A DNA stretch of 64,000 bases from Rhodospirillales bacterium (GTDB lineage Bacteria; Pseudomonadota; Alphaproteobacteria; Micavibrionales; Micavibrionaceae), in the NCBI GenBank assembly GCA_020638285.1, contig JACKIV010000004.1, positions 124,001 to 188,000 on the forward strand, written 5' to 3'. Shown piece after piece: positions 9,304 through 17,839 of the stretch. The notes below the pieces were generated by a model. It was not told where the DNA came from, did no database searches, and saw nothing but the letters and a program-made list of their open reading frames with translations. The stretch's first letter is position 1. Every line of letters begins with the position of its first letter. A program made the position numbers and the translations under genes.

Positions 9304-10314
9304 TTATCTCCAGGCTTTTGTACGAAAGGCGCCTTGGGTTTCGCGGTGGCCTTCGGTGAGGGCAAGCAGCGTGTCCATCTCCGGTTCGCGTCCTTCCATA
9401 CAGGCATCAACTGCTTTACGGAATGCATGAACGACAGCCTTGACATAAGCGCGGGATCTCTGGCGTCCCTCGATCTTCAGGGCAGTCACTCCGGCCTGAA
9501 CCAGATCCGGGAGAAGACGGGTCAAATTCAGGCTAACCGGCTCTTCGAAAGCGTAATATCCGGATCGGGTCTTTGCGTCGTAACGCCCCTTGCAGATCGT
9601 TGGATAGCCTGCGTTTTCTCCGCAATGGAAGCAATCGATTGTAAAATCACCAAGCTTTGATACAAGGCTCCCATCTTTTTTGTTTTCGTAACGTATGTGG
9701 CTGGCGGGAGAGCAAACCCCGTCCATATTGGTCGACAACCCCGTGGCGTAAGAAGACAGGGAGCATCGCCCCTCGGCCATCATCCCGATGTTTCCAAAAA
9801 TAAAAGCCTCAATTTCGCAGGGGATTTCGGCGTGGAGATCACTGATTTCCTTGACGGTCAGAATGCGTGGCAAAACTACCCGTTTGACGCCAAATTCCCG
9901 GCAGTAAAATTTGATGGCTTCGGGCGAGGACGCTCCGGCCTGTACCGACAGGTGCAAACGCTGGTCCGGGTGGTGTTCAGCCATATATTGCGCCATGCCG
10001 ATATCGGCAACAATGATAGCATCTGCATGGCTTTGAACGCCCGTGTCGATGGAGTCTTTCCATTCCTGCGTTCGTCCTGCCGGGGGAAAAGAATTGACGG
10101 CGAGGAGGACTTTTGCGCCTTTCTCATGGGCGTATTCTATCGACTGGCTGAGTTCCTGCGGTGTGAAATTCAGGCCCGGAAAGTTACGGGCGTTTGTGGG
10201 GCCTTGCAATCCGCAATAAACGGCGTCGGCTCCGGCGTCTACGGCGGTGCGCAGGCCCGCAGGCGTTCCCGCCGGACAGACCAGTTCCGGTTTTTGCATG
10301 TGAGGTTGATTCAT
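9304..10314 (-). CDS. ubiU: UbiU, U32-family protein of O2-independent ubiquinone synthesis
   Basis: Partner of UbiV in oxygen-independent ring hydroxylation. The 336-residue protein begins with the family stretch ELVCPAGTPAGLRTAVDAGA and holds EGRCSLSSYATG and GENAGYPTICKGRY. Cys184, Cys201 and Cys241 align by spacing with three of the four E. coli cluster ligands (176, 193, 232). The position of the fourth (E. coli Cys169) is Gly177 here, in GNIGMMAEGRC. Two extra cysteines, 228 and 231 in DCFHCGENAG, lie close to the last ligand and could replace it. The start overlaps the end of ubiT by 4 bp (ATGA), so the two are translationally coupled. Confidence 0.92.
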   Translation of the reverse strand: MNQPHMQKPELVCPAGTPAGLRTAVDAGADAVYCGLQGPTNARNFPGLNFTPQELSQSIEYAHEKGAKVLLAVNSFPPAGRTQEWKDSIDTGVQSHADAIIVADIGMAQYMAEHHPDQRLHLSVQAGASSPEAIKFYCREFGVKRVVLPRILTVKEISDLHAEIPCEIEAFIFGNIGMMAEGRCSLSSYATGLSTNMDGVCSPASHIRYENKKDGSLVSKLGDFTIDCFHCGENAGYPTICKGRYDAKTRSGYYAFEEPVSLNLTRLLPDLVQAGVTALKIEGRQRSRAYVKAVVHAFRKAVDACMEGREPEMDTLLALTEGHRETQGAFRTKAWR

Positions 10315-10895
10315 TGATGGCTCCTCCTGATGCCCTGTAATGCGCGCAGAGATTTTTTTAGAGCACCCGAGAGCGGTCCCGCATGGGCGGCCAGATCATC
10401 GGCAAGCGAAATATCCATATCATCCAGAGCGTTTCTCAGGGCTACGATGGCTTCTGTATCGCCTTCAATTTTCAGGTCGCGTGTAAAGAACAGGGCGTCT
10501 CCGTCCATGTTTCCGTCGATCATGTCCAGCAGAGTTAAAAAAGTTCCGGTTATCTTCGCGTCATGCGGGACTTTCTTTTTGCGTCGAACGGCCTCTAATG
10601 TGGGAGTGTCTGGCCGAGGATGGAGCAACAGGGCGAAGGGCAGATTGGTGGGGTCGATCAGAATGGCTTTGTTCTGACTGCTTCCCAGACGGTTGAACAG
10701 CGCCGGATGGCGGCGGGCAACGCCGGTGACGATAAAACGAAGAAGAGGCTGCAACAGAAAAAGCGGAATCGGCGCAAGGGCGATGCGCGGCAGAGTCCGG
10801 AGACGCGAAGCACAGGGGCGGGACGGCGATGAGGCGCTGATAGACATGGGGGCGGATTGTAGGCTCCTCCGTGGGAGGATTCCAGCATTTTCCAT
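10311..10895 (-). CDS. ubiT: UbiT, SCP2-domain protein of O2-independent ubiquinone synthesis
   Basis: UbiT is a lipid-binding accessory protein of the anaerobic ubiquinone pathway. The body of this protein is an SCP2-like sterol-carrier fold: a hydrophobic segment (IPLFLLQPLLRFIVTG), then FALLLHPRPDTPTLEAV, GTFLTLLDMIDGNMDGDALF and DLKIEGDTEAIVALRNALDD. The start is uncertain. The ATG at 10895 gives 194 residues; an internal ATG at 10847 (MSISASSPS) would give 178 and removes a non-conserved leader. Neither has a convincing ribosome site. The gene sits 15 bp downstream of the ABC-F gene and overlaps ubiU by 4 bp. Confidence 0.87.
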   Translation of the reverse strand: MENAGILPRRSLQSAPMSISASSPSRPCASRLRTLPRIALAPIPLFLLQPLLRFIVTGVARRHPALFNRLGSSQNKAILIDPTNLPFALLLHPRPDTPTLEAVRRKKKVPHDAKITGTFLTLLDMIDGNMDGDALFFTRDLKIEGDTEAIVALRNALDDMDISLADDLAAHAGPLSGALKKSLRALQGIRRSHQ

Positions 10896-10910
10896 CTGCC
10901 CGTTTCTTTC

Positions 10911-12773
10911 TTACGATTCGTGCGCGGCAAGCCAGAGGGTTTCCAGATCTTCTATCTCGCGGACAAGGGAGTCATAATCGCGCTGGACGCCAGCGACATT
11001 TTTTCCGTCCGTATAGAAAGACGGCTGGGCCATTTGCGATTCCAGAGACTCCTTTTTTTGTGTCAATCGTGCGATTTTCTTTTCAATGTCCTGCGTGCGG
11101 GATTTGTTTGGCGGGGCGGCCTTTTTTGTCTCCTCCACGGGCGCCGGTCCTGCTGCGCTCAAGGATTTCTGTTTCTTTTCCTCGCGTTTTTGCTCCCGGC
11201 GGGAGTCAATCGTAAACTTTCGGTAATCTTCAAGATCGCCTTTGAAATCGGTGCATGCGCCGCCCTGAACCAGCCACAGCCGGTCGGCGACGCGTTCCAG
11301 CATCGTCGGGTCGTGGCTGACGATGACGACGGCGCCTTCATAGGCGTTGAGGGCCTGAACCAGCGCCTCGCGCGCGTCGATGTCGAGGTGGTTCGTGGGC
11401 TCGTCCAGCAGCAAAAGATGCGGGGCGTCCAGACTCATGAAGGCAAACAGCAGGCGTGCCTTTTCACCGCCGCTCAGGCTTCCGATCCGGTTGTCCGCCA
11501 GATCGCGGGAAAAAGCGAACTGGCCGAGTTTCGCCCGCACGACGGACTCCTTGATGTCCGGAGTCTTGCGCCGCATCATCTCGAACAGGGCTTCATAGGG
11601 CGTTTTGTCCAGATCCAGCTCGTCTGTCTGGTGCTGGGAAAAATATCCGATGCGCAGTTTCCCGGCGCGGAAGACCTCGCCCCTCATGGCCTCCAGCTTT
11701 CCGGCAATCAGTTTTATCAAAGTTGATTTCCCGTTTCCATTCGCGCCGAGCAGGGCGATCCGGTCGCCTGGCCCCACGGCCTGCGTGATGTTGCGCAGGA
11801 TCGGCGCGCCGGGAGTATAGCCGACACCGGCTTTGGTCAGGGAGAGCATGGGCGAGGGGATTTTTTCGGGATTGGGGAAGCTGAATCGAACCGCGCGGTC
11901 GGCAATGACGGCGTCCACCAGATCCATGCGCTCCAGGGCTTTGATCCGGCTCTGGGCCTGCGTGGCCTTGGTGGCGGAGGCCCGGAAACGGTCGATGAAT
12001 TTTTGCATGTGGGCCCGTTGGGCCTGTTGTTTTTCAAAGATTTTTTGTTGCAGACCAAGCCGCGCGCTTCTTTCCCGCTCGAAGGTGTCATAATTCCCCG
12101 TGTAGAGAGTCAGTTGCTGCTTGTCCACATGAATGACATGGTCGATGCACTTGTTGAGCAAGTCGCGGTCGTGCGAAATAATCATCAAAGTGTGGGGATA
12201 CTCGGCAAGATAGGCCTCAAGCCACATGATGGCTTCCAGATCCAGGTGATTGGTCGGCTCGTCCAGAAGCAAAACATCCGGCTCGACGAACAGGGCCGCG
12301 GCCAGGGCCACGCGCATGCGCCACCCGCCGCTAAAAGATGAAAACGGCTCGCGGAGCTGATGTTCCTTAAAGCCCAGCCCGGTCAGAAGGCTCGCCGCCT
12401 TTGCGGGCGCGGCATAGGCATCCATATCGGCAAGTCTTTGATAGATATCGGCAAGTTTATTCGGGTCTGTTTCCGTCTCGGCGTCGTGCCAGGCCTGCGC
12501 CATGTCCGTGTCGGCGGCTAGAACCATGTCGATCAAAGGCGTATCCGTTTCCGGAATGTCCTGACGCACCATCCCGAGACGATGGCGGGCGGTCATGGAA
12601 ATATCGCCGCCGTCTGCCTCCAGATCTCCGGCGATCAGTTTGAACAGCGTGGATTTTCCGGCTCCGTTCAGTCCCACGACCCCGACTTTCCAGCCATCGA
12701 CGACATTCAGATTCGCGTTTTCTATAATGGTCCGACCGCCGATCTTATATGTCAGGTTGGTGATCGTCAGCAT
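10911..12773 (-). CDS. ABC-F family ATPase (YheS/Uup-like)
   Basis: A soluble protein with two ATP-binding cassettes and no membrane domain. ABC-F proteins act on the ribosome, and a few protect it from antibiotics. Walker A motifs are GLNGAGKST and GANGNGKST, signature motifs SGGWRMRVALA and SGGEKARLL, and both Walker B sites read LLLDEPTNHLD. A charged linker (QKFIDRFRASATKATQAQS) joins the cassettes and resembles YheS more than Uup. The C-terminus is a Lys/Glu-rich coiled coil. I start it at the ATG at 12773 (MLTITNLTYKIGG), giving 620 residues; the open frame continues 160 codons upstream over the divergent rhodanese gene and is not coding there. Confidence 0.9.
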   Translation of the reverse strand: MLTITNLTYKIGGRTIIENANLNVVDGWKVGVVGLNGAGKSTLFKLIAGDLEADGGDISMTARHRLGMVRQDIPETDTPLIDMVLAADTDMAQAWHDAETETDPNKLADIYQRLADMDAYAAPAKAASLLTGLGFKEHQLREPFSSFSGGWRMRVALAAALFVEPDVLLLDEPTNHLDLEAIMWLEAYLAEYPHTLMIISHDRDLLNKCIDHVIHVDKQQLTLYTGNYDTFERERSARLGLQQKIFEKQQAQRAHMQKFIDRFRASATKATQAQSRIKALERMDLVDAVIADRAVRFSFPNPEKIPSPMLSLTKAGVGYTPGAPILRNITQAVGPGDRIALLGANGNGKSTLIKLIAGKLEAMRGEVFRAGKLRIGYFSQHQTDELDLDKTPYEALFEMMRRKTPDIKESVVRAKLGQFAFSRDLADNRIGSLSGGEKARLLFAFMSLDAPHLLLLDEPTNHLDIDAREALVQALNAYEGAVVIVSHDPTMLERVADRLWLVQGGACTDFKGDLEDYRKFTIDSRREQKREEKKQKSLSAAGPAPVEETKKAAPPNKSRTQDIEKKIARLTQKKESLESQMAQPSFYTDGKNVAGVQRDYDSLVREIEDLETLWLAAHES

Positions 12774-12821
12774 GCGGTCCGCCGTAGATTGATTTTCAGG
12801 GATTTTGCATTTTCTGTCCGT

Positions 12822-12850
12822 GGTATAGCGGCTAAAGCCTATTCGGACAA
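12822..12850 (-). promoter_or_regulatory. Candidate sigma70 promoter of the ABC-F/ubiTUV unit
   Basis: On the minus strand TTGTCC (12850-12845) is followed after 17 bp by TATACC (12827-12822), each matching four of six consensus bases. It lies about 49 bp upstream of the ABC-F start in the gap shared with the divergent rhodanese gene. This is a sequence match only. Confidence 0.4.
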
Positions 12851-12962
12851 GGGTTTTTCTGTTGCATGCCTGTATTGCTCTGCGTCTGCCCCCTGTTTTT
12901 TCTGTCTTGCGGGGTGTACATTGATATAAAATACGTCCAGAACTCACCAAAGGAGGCATTCC

Positions 12963-13583
12963 ATGAACGTCATCTCGGACTGTTCCGCACAAAATCCTGC
13001 GATTGCGAGCCTTGAGCCGGAGGCTTTTCGATCCCTTGTTGAGGCGGGACAGGCGGGGGTTGTTCTCGATGTGCGAACCGAAATCGAACACAGGGCGTGC
13101 TGTCTGGCTGCGCCGCATATCAACATTCCTCTGGATCGGTTTTCGGCGGTGGATTTTGTTGCAGAAAAAGGTGCCGATACTCCGGTTTATATTCTGTGCG
13201 CTGCCGGGAGACGTGCGATGAGCGCTGCTGAAGCGCTTGTTTCTGCGGGGCATCGACGGGTCTCGGTCGTCGTCGGAGGCTTGAACGCGTGCGAGGGCGG
13301 CGGCTTATCAGTTTTACGGAATCACTCTGTGATAGGGCTGGATCGTCAGGTGCGCATGGCCGCCGGGGTCCTGGTTTTGCTTGGGGTGGTTCTTGGTGCG
13401 ATGGTGTCTCCGGCGTTTTACCTTTTGTCCGCTGCCGTTGGGGGTGGGTTGGTGTTTTCCGGCGCGACAGATCGGTGTGGACTGGCCATGATTTTGGCAA
13501 AAGCGCCGTGGAATTGTGCGGATTCGCCTCCGGTTGTTCCGTCCTGCTGCGGCGGTAGCGCTCATGGGTCAAAACCGCATTGA
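12963..13583 (+). CDS. Membrane-anchored rhodanese with DUF2892 tail (YgaP-like)
   Basis: The first 110 residues form a rhodanese domain that transfers sulfane sulfur through the active-site Cys79 in ILCAAGRRAMSA. After about residue 125 comes a DUF2892-type membrane tail with two hydrophobic helices (MAAGVLVLLGVVLGAMV and FYLLSAAVGGGLVFSGA), a conserved Cys in DRCGLAMILAKAPWN and a Cys-rich end (SCCGG). This architecture matches E. coli YgaP, an inner-membrane sulfurtransferase. An AAAGGAGG ribosome site lies just ahead of the ATG. A TATAAA box follows about 45 bp upstream of the start without a good -35 partner. A second DUF2892 protein is encoded at 36913. The gene is divergent from the ABC-F gene. 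Confidence 0.9.
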   Translation: MNVISDCSAQNPAIASLEPEAFRSLVEAGQAGVVLDVRTEIEHRACCLAAPHINIPLDRFSAVDFVAEKGADTPVYILCAAGRRAMSAAEALVSAGHRRVSVVVGGLNACEGGGLSVLRNHSVIGLDRQVRMAAGVLVLLGVVLGAMVSPAFYLLSAAVGGGLVFSGATDRCGLAMILAKAPWNCADSPPVVPSCCGGSAHGSKPH

Positions 13584-13686
13584 AGGCCGGAAGGGGCAGG
13601 ACACCCGATTTCCTTTCTGAAGAAAGGACTTGCAGGCTTTATCCGAAAATTGTATTCGTGTGGCATCGTCTTGTTCGGGAGTTTTC

Positions 13687-15096
13687 ATGCGACCTGAAAC
13701 CCAACGCCTCTTTTTGAGATTTCTGCCTGCGGCGGCGGATATTATGGCGTTTGCCGTATCGTCTTTGATGGCTTGGCTTGCCTTGAGCGTTCTGGCCGGG
13801 GCGGTGAATGCCCAGGCATTCCGGGACGCGGCCGCTTTTGCGTTTTTGCTTGGGATTCTGCTTCTTCGTCCGGAGACTCCGGAAATGGCGGTGCGGGGAT
13901 TTGATGCCGAGTCCTTTCTGCGTCTGGGGGCGCGTGTGACCGGGATTTGCGCCCTGACATTTGTTCTGACCGTTCTGACGGGCGAGGGGTTTACGGTCTT
14001 TCCTTTTGAAATCTGGGTATTGTGGATTATTCTGGGGACGGGGTGCCTTGTGGTCGGGCGGGCTTTGGCGCGCTCTGTTGTCGCGGCGTTGTACCGACGC
14101 AAGGTGTCTTACGAAAACGTTATCATTGTCTGTGCGGGGATGCAGGGGATGCGTCTGGCCGAGTGGCTCCGCCGCCGCGCGCCGCACATCCGGACTTTGG
14201 GGTTTTTTGAAGACCGCAAGGACCGGGTCGATATGGACCGCCTTCCCGCGGCTTGTCTGGGCGGGATTGCCGATGCCGTTGAATATTGCCAGAATCATAC
14301 TGTTGACCGGATTTTTGTGGCTCTGCCCGGTATGGCCGAGGCGCGCATTGCAGAAATCGTTGAAATTCTTTCTATTTTGCCAGTTACGATTACGATGAGT
14401 CCCGATCTGGCGTTTCTGTCTCAGGCGCAGGTGGGGAAGCTTGACGGGGCGGGATTGCCTGTTTTTGATCTTTCCGGGCGTCCGATTACGGGCTGGCGGG
14501 CTGTTTTGAAGCGGGCGGAAGACATCGCCGTGGCGCTTGTGGCTTTGATCGTCTTTTCGCCGCTGTTTCTGGTGATTCCGGTTTTGATAAAAATGGAAAG
14601 CCCCGGCCCTGTTTTCTTCCGCCAGCCGCGCTATGGATTTGGCTATAAGCCCTTCAATTTTCTAAAATTCCGGTCCATGTATGTCGAGCATTGCGCGCAG
14701 GAGGACATTAAACTGACCGAGCGTCAGGATCCCCGCGTGACGAAAATCGGGAATTTTCTGCGCCGGACCAGTCTGGATGAATTGCCGCAGTTTATCAATG
14801 TGTTAAAAGGCGATATGTCTGTGGTAGGGCCGCGCCCTCATCCGGCGGGGGTCAAGGCGGGTGAGCGGACGTATGAAGAGGTCATCAACGCCTTTGCCCG
14901 GCGGTATCGCGTCAAGCCCGGCATCACGGGATGGGCTCAGATCAACGGCGCGCGCGGCAATACGTTTACAGAGGATGATATCAAAACGCGTTTTGCCCTT
15001 GATATGTATTACATTCAGAACTGGTCGCTCTGGCTTGATATGGTCATTCTTTTGCGGACCCTGGTTCAGGGGTTCGTAGGCCGGAATGCGTTCTGA
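13687..15096 (+). CDS. Undecaprenyl-phosphate sugar-1-phosphate transferase (WcaJ/ExoY type)
   Basis: Starts a surface glycan by moving a sugar phosphate, often glucose-1-P, onto undecaprenyl phosphate. The N-terminal half holds about four membrane helices and a nucleotide-fold-like domain; the C-terminal half is the bacterial sugar transferase domain with RAEDIAVALVALIVFSPLF (membrane segment), KMESPGPVFFRQPR, FLKFRSM, RRTSLDELPQFINVLKGDMS and VGPRPHP. The ATG at 13687 is preceded by CGGGAG at 7 bp; the frame is open to 13630 but has no such site. At 469 residues it matches WcaJ. It is the first gene of a seven-gene glycan operon. The sugar transferred cannot be told from sequence. Confidence 0.9.
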   Translation: MRPETQRLFLRFLPAAADIMAFAVSSLMAWLALSVLAGAVNAQAFRDAAAFAFLLGILLLRPETPEMAVRGFDAESFLRLGARVTGICALTFVLTVLTGEGFTVFPFEIWVLWIILGTGCLVVGRALARSVVAALYRRKVSYENVIIVCAGMQGMRLAEWLRRRAPHIRTLGFFEDRKDRVDMDRLPAACLGGIADAVEYCQNHTVDRIFVALPGMAEARIAEIVEILSILPVTITMSPDLAFLSQAQVGKLDGAGLPVFDLSGRPITGWRAVLKRAEDIAVALVALIVFSPLFLVIPVLIKMESPGPVFFRQPRYGFGYKPFNFLKFRSMYVEHCAQEDIKLTERQDPRVTKIGNFLRRTSLDELPQFINVLKGDMSVVGPRPHPAGVKAGERTYEEVINAFARRYRVKPGITGWAQINGARGNTFTEDDIKTRFALDMYYIQNWSLWLDMVILLRTLVQGFVGRNAF

Positions 15097-15097
15097 T

Positions 15098-16024
15098 ATG
15101 ATTAAAACGGCTCTTATCATACCGATTTACAACGCCCGCCCCTATCTGGCGCGCTTGATTCCGGCCATTCGGGCGCTGGACCCCGCGCCGGGGCGGATCC
15201 TGTTCATTGACTCTAGCTCTCCGGATGGAAGCGGCGAGGCGCTGCGAGCCGAGGGGTTTGAGGTTCACGCCATCCCGAAATCCGAATTCGGCCACGGAAA
15301 AACGCGCAATCTGGGCGCGCGGATGTGTGCGGAGGTGGATATTTTGGTCTATCTCACGCAGGATGCCATTCCGGAAAGTCCGGATCTGATGGCGGCTTTG
15401 TGCGCGCCGTTTGACGATCCGCAAACCGGCGTGGTCTATGGTCGCCAGTTGCCTTACCCGGAGGCCTCTACGGCCTCGCGGTTTGCGCGCCTGTTCAATT
15501 ATCCGGAAACGCCCCGGCGGACGGTGGCAAGCGACATTCCGGTGCGGGGGCTCAAGGCGCTGTTTTGCTCCAATTCCTGCGCGGCCTATCGGGCGGCTGC
15601 TCTGGCGCAGGTGGGCGGGTTTCCGGAAGATTTGCCGCTGGGCGAAGATCTGGCCGTCACGGGCCGTCTGCTGGAGGCCGGATTCGCCAGTGTCTATGCG
15701 CCGGATGCGCGGGTGGTCCATAGCCATAACTATACGATATCCGAAGAATTGACGCGCTATTTCGATATCGGGGCGCTGCTGGCGGTTGATCCGTGGCTTT
15801 CGGCGCGGGCGCTCAAATCCGGTGGCGAGGGCTTGCGCTTTGTCCGGGCGGAGGTACGCTATACGATTGAAAATGGAGGGATTCTTGATCTTCTGTCCAT
15901 CGTTCCGCGTACGGCTGCCAAACTGATTGGATTCAAACTCGGGCATCGGTGCCGCTCCTTGCCGCATGCCTTGATCCGCCGCGTGAGCATGCACCATTAT
16001 TACTGGACGGGCGGTGGGCAATGA
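15098..16024 (+). CDS. Glycosyltransferase family 2
   Basis: A GT-A fold glycosyltransferase of about 308 residues, probably working at the cytoplasmic face on the lipid-linked glycan begun by the gene before it. It opens with TALIIPIYNARPYLARLIPA and carries DSSSPDGSGE (nucleotide-sugar region) and EDLAVTGRLLEAGF. HAIPKSEFGHGKTRNLGA resembles rhamnosyltransferase-type GT2 enzymes. I start it at the ATG at 15098, one base after the previous stop; an in-frame ATG at 15086 would overlap the upstream gene by 11 bp. The downstream SDR gene overlaps its stop by 4 bp. Confidence 0.85.
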   Translation: MIKTALIIPIYNARPYLARLIPAIRALDPAPGRILFIDSSSPDGSGEALRAEGFEVHAIPKSEFGHGKTRNLGARMCAEVDILVYLTQDAIPESPDLMAALCAPFDDPQTGVVYGRQLPYPEASTASRFARLFNYPETPRRTVASDIPVRGLKALFCSNSCAAYRAAALAQVGGFPEDLPLGEDLAVTGRLLEAGFASVYAPDARVVHSHNYTISEELTRYFDIGALLAVDPWLSARALKSGGEGLRFVRAEVRYTIENGGILDLLSIVPRTAAKLIGFKLGHRCRSLPHALIRRVSMHHYYWTGGGQ

Positions 16025-16845
16025 GCGTCGTTGCTATCGGCTCCACCAGTTTCATGGCGGGTGCGGTTCAGCGTTGCCCGGCGGCGTCCGGGTGGCGGTT
16101 CCTGCGTCATGCCGAGGCGCTGGCAGATTTGGACTGGATCGACGGGGCGTCCTGCGTTGTGAATTTTGCGCTGGACCCTCAGGTTCGGGCGGGCGTGGTC
16201 ACGGATGCGACGAACATAGACGCCAGGATCGCGCGGGAGATCTTCGCGCGGCGCTCTGACCTTTCTTATGTCATGCTCAGTTCCCGGATGGTTTATGGCC
16301 GCCCCGGCCTGTTGCGGGAAGACGATCCTTGCAGCCCCGTCAATCCTTACGGAAAGGGAAAGCTGTCCGTCGAGGAGTCCTTGCGCGCGGCGTTGCCGCC
16401 GGAAAATCTGACGATTTTGCGCATCGCCAATGTCTTCGGGTTCGAGCCGGGACGGAAAAGCTTTTTCGGCATGGCCTTGACGCGGCTGCGCGACGAGGGA
16501 AAAATTGTTTATGACATGAGTCCCCTTGTCCGGCGGGATTTTCTGTTTGTCGATCGTTTTGCGACGATTTTAAGTGCGATATGCGCCGCGCCCCGGCCCG
16601 GCGTGTTCAATCTGGGCTCTGGCGTCGGACTTGAGACGGGTTTGATCGCGCAGGACCTGATTGCCGGGTACGGGCGTGGAATTCTGGAGGTCACGGCGTT
16701 CGGGCAGGGAGATGATTTTACGCTGGATATGACAAAAACAAATGCAACATGGGGCCTTACGCCGATGGATCGGGATGCGGTCCGGGCGGATATTCTGGCC
16801 TGTGGGCGGCGGCTGCGGGCCGAGGAAAGCGGGGCGGCGTTATGA
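16021..16845 (+). CDS. NAD-dependent epimerase/dehydratase (SDR family)
   Basis: A 274-residue extended short-chain dehydrogenase that probably modifies a nucleotide sugar for the glycan operon, for example as an RmlD-like reductase or an epimerase. Seen are a nucleotide-binding N-terminus in unusual form (AIGSTSFMAGAV), YVMLSSRMVYG (the catalytic Ser/Thr region), the NPYGKGK stretch that supplies the YxxxK pair, ILRIANVFGFEPG and RRDFLFVDRFA. It starts by ATGA overlap with the GT2 gene before it and ends by ATGA overlap with the next GT2 gene. The exact reaction cannot be named. Confidence 0.82.
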   Translation: MSVVAIGSTSFMAGAVQRCPAASGWRFLRHAEALADLDWIDGASCVVNFALDPQVRAGVVTDATNIDARIAREIFARRSDLSYVMLSSRMVYGRPGLLREDDPCSPVNPYGKGKLSVEESLRAALPPENLTILRIANVFGFEPGRKSFFGMALTRLRDEGKIVYDMSPLVRRDFLFVDRFATILSAICAAPRPGVFNLGSGVGLETGLIAQDLIAGYGRGILEVTAFGQGDDFTLDMTKTNATWGLTPMDRDAVRADILACGRRLRAEESGAAL

Positions 16846-17816
16846 CTTTCGAAAAATCCGGCGCGGCGGACCTGTCCGTCGTGATCGTCAATTACCGGAC
16901 GGCGGATCTGGTGATAAAAGCCGTTCAGTCCGTCAAGGATCATGCGGGGCCGGAGGGTTTGTCCGCCGATATCTATGTCGTGGATAACGGCTCGGGCGAC
17001 GGGAGCATGGAGACGATCCGCTCGGCGCACCCGGATGTTTCGGTGATGGACGCGGGCGGAAATCTGGGGTTTGCGGCGGGCAATAACGTGGCGCTGCGCC
17101 GGATAAAGACGCCTTATGTCATGCTGCTCAACAGCGACGCGTTTCTTCAGGCCGGGGCGCTGCGGCGTCTTGTGGATCTGATGGAGGCGCACCCGCAGGT
17201 CGGGGTGATCGGCCCGCGCGTCCTTAATCCCGACGGGACGGATCAGGATTACCCGTGCGCCTTCCCCAGTATTCCGGAAATGATCCGCCGGGCGATTCGC
17301 GGGCCTCAGTTTCCCGCGAAGGGCCACGATCCGCATGCGCCGATCCCGATGGAACGCATCCATGGATGCTGTCTGATGACTCGCAAAAGCGTTCTGGACG
17401 CGGTGGGGCTTTTGGACGAGCGATTCTGGATGTATGACGAGGACGTGGACTGGTGCCTGCGCGCGGGAAAAGCGGGGTGGGCCTTGTGGCTGGTCCCCGA
17501 TGCGCATGTGATTCATCTGGGTGGCCAGACGTCGGGGCGTGGGCCCAGTGGTCGCCGCGCCGAAAAAACCGTGTCGAAATTCAATCCGCTCATGACCTAT
17601 GAACTGCGCAAAAGCCGGTATATCCTGTACCGCAAGCACCGGAAGGGGTGGGAGCTGGCCATGCTTAAAGGATTGACGGATTTGACTCTTTTGGCTGCCG
17701 GGGTTGCGGCGGGGCTGCGTGCGATTGTGCGGCCCGAGACGCGGGGGCAGGCCTGGGACCGGATCAAGGTCTATGCGGCGATCATGGGGATCAATCCGTT
17801 CCGGATGAGGGTTTGA
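16842..17816 (+). CDS. Glycosyltransferase family 2, rhamnosyltransferase-like
   Basis: A 324-residue GT2 enzyme close to the WbbL group of rhamnosyltransferases. Motifs in order are VVIVNYRTADLVIKAV, VVDNGSGDGSMETI, GNLGFAAGNNVALR, MLLNSDAFL (the DxD-like metal site), HGCCLMTRKSVLDAVG and DEDVDWCLRAGKAGW. A C-terminal hydrophobic stretch (LTDLTLLAAGVAAGLRAIV) may sit at the membrane. It starts by ATGA overlap inside the preceding SDR gene and is followed after 23 bp by the Wzy/WaaL-like gene. Confidence 0.87.
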   Translation: MTFEKSGAADLSVVIVNYRTADLVIKAVQSVKDHAGPEGLSADIYVVDNGSGDGSMETIRSAHPDVSVMDAGGNLGFAAGNNVALRRIKTPYVMLLNSDAFLQAGALRRLVDLMEAHPQVGVIGPRVLNPDGTDQDYPCAFPSIPEMIRRAIRGPQFPAKGHDPHAPIPMERIHGCCLMTRKSVLDAVGLLDERFWMYDEDVDWCLRAGKAGWALWLVPDAHVIHLGGQTSGRGPSGRRAEKTVSKFNPLMTYELRKSRYILYRKHRKGWELAMLKGLTDLTLLAAGVAAGLRAIVRPETRGQAWDRIKVYAAIMGINPFRMRV

Positions 17817-17839
17817 GTTGAGAGTATGGCTGAGCTAAG

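Noticed and set aside
12774..13253. A 160-codon N-terminal extension of the ABC-F protein
   Set aside because: It overlaps the divergent rhodanese gene on the opposite strand and resembles no ABC-F N-terminus; the conserved start is at 12773.
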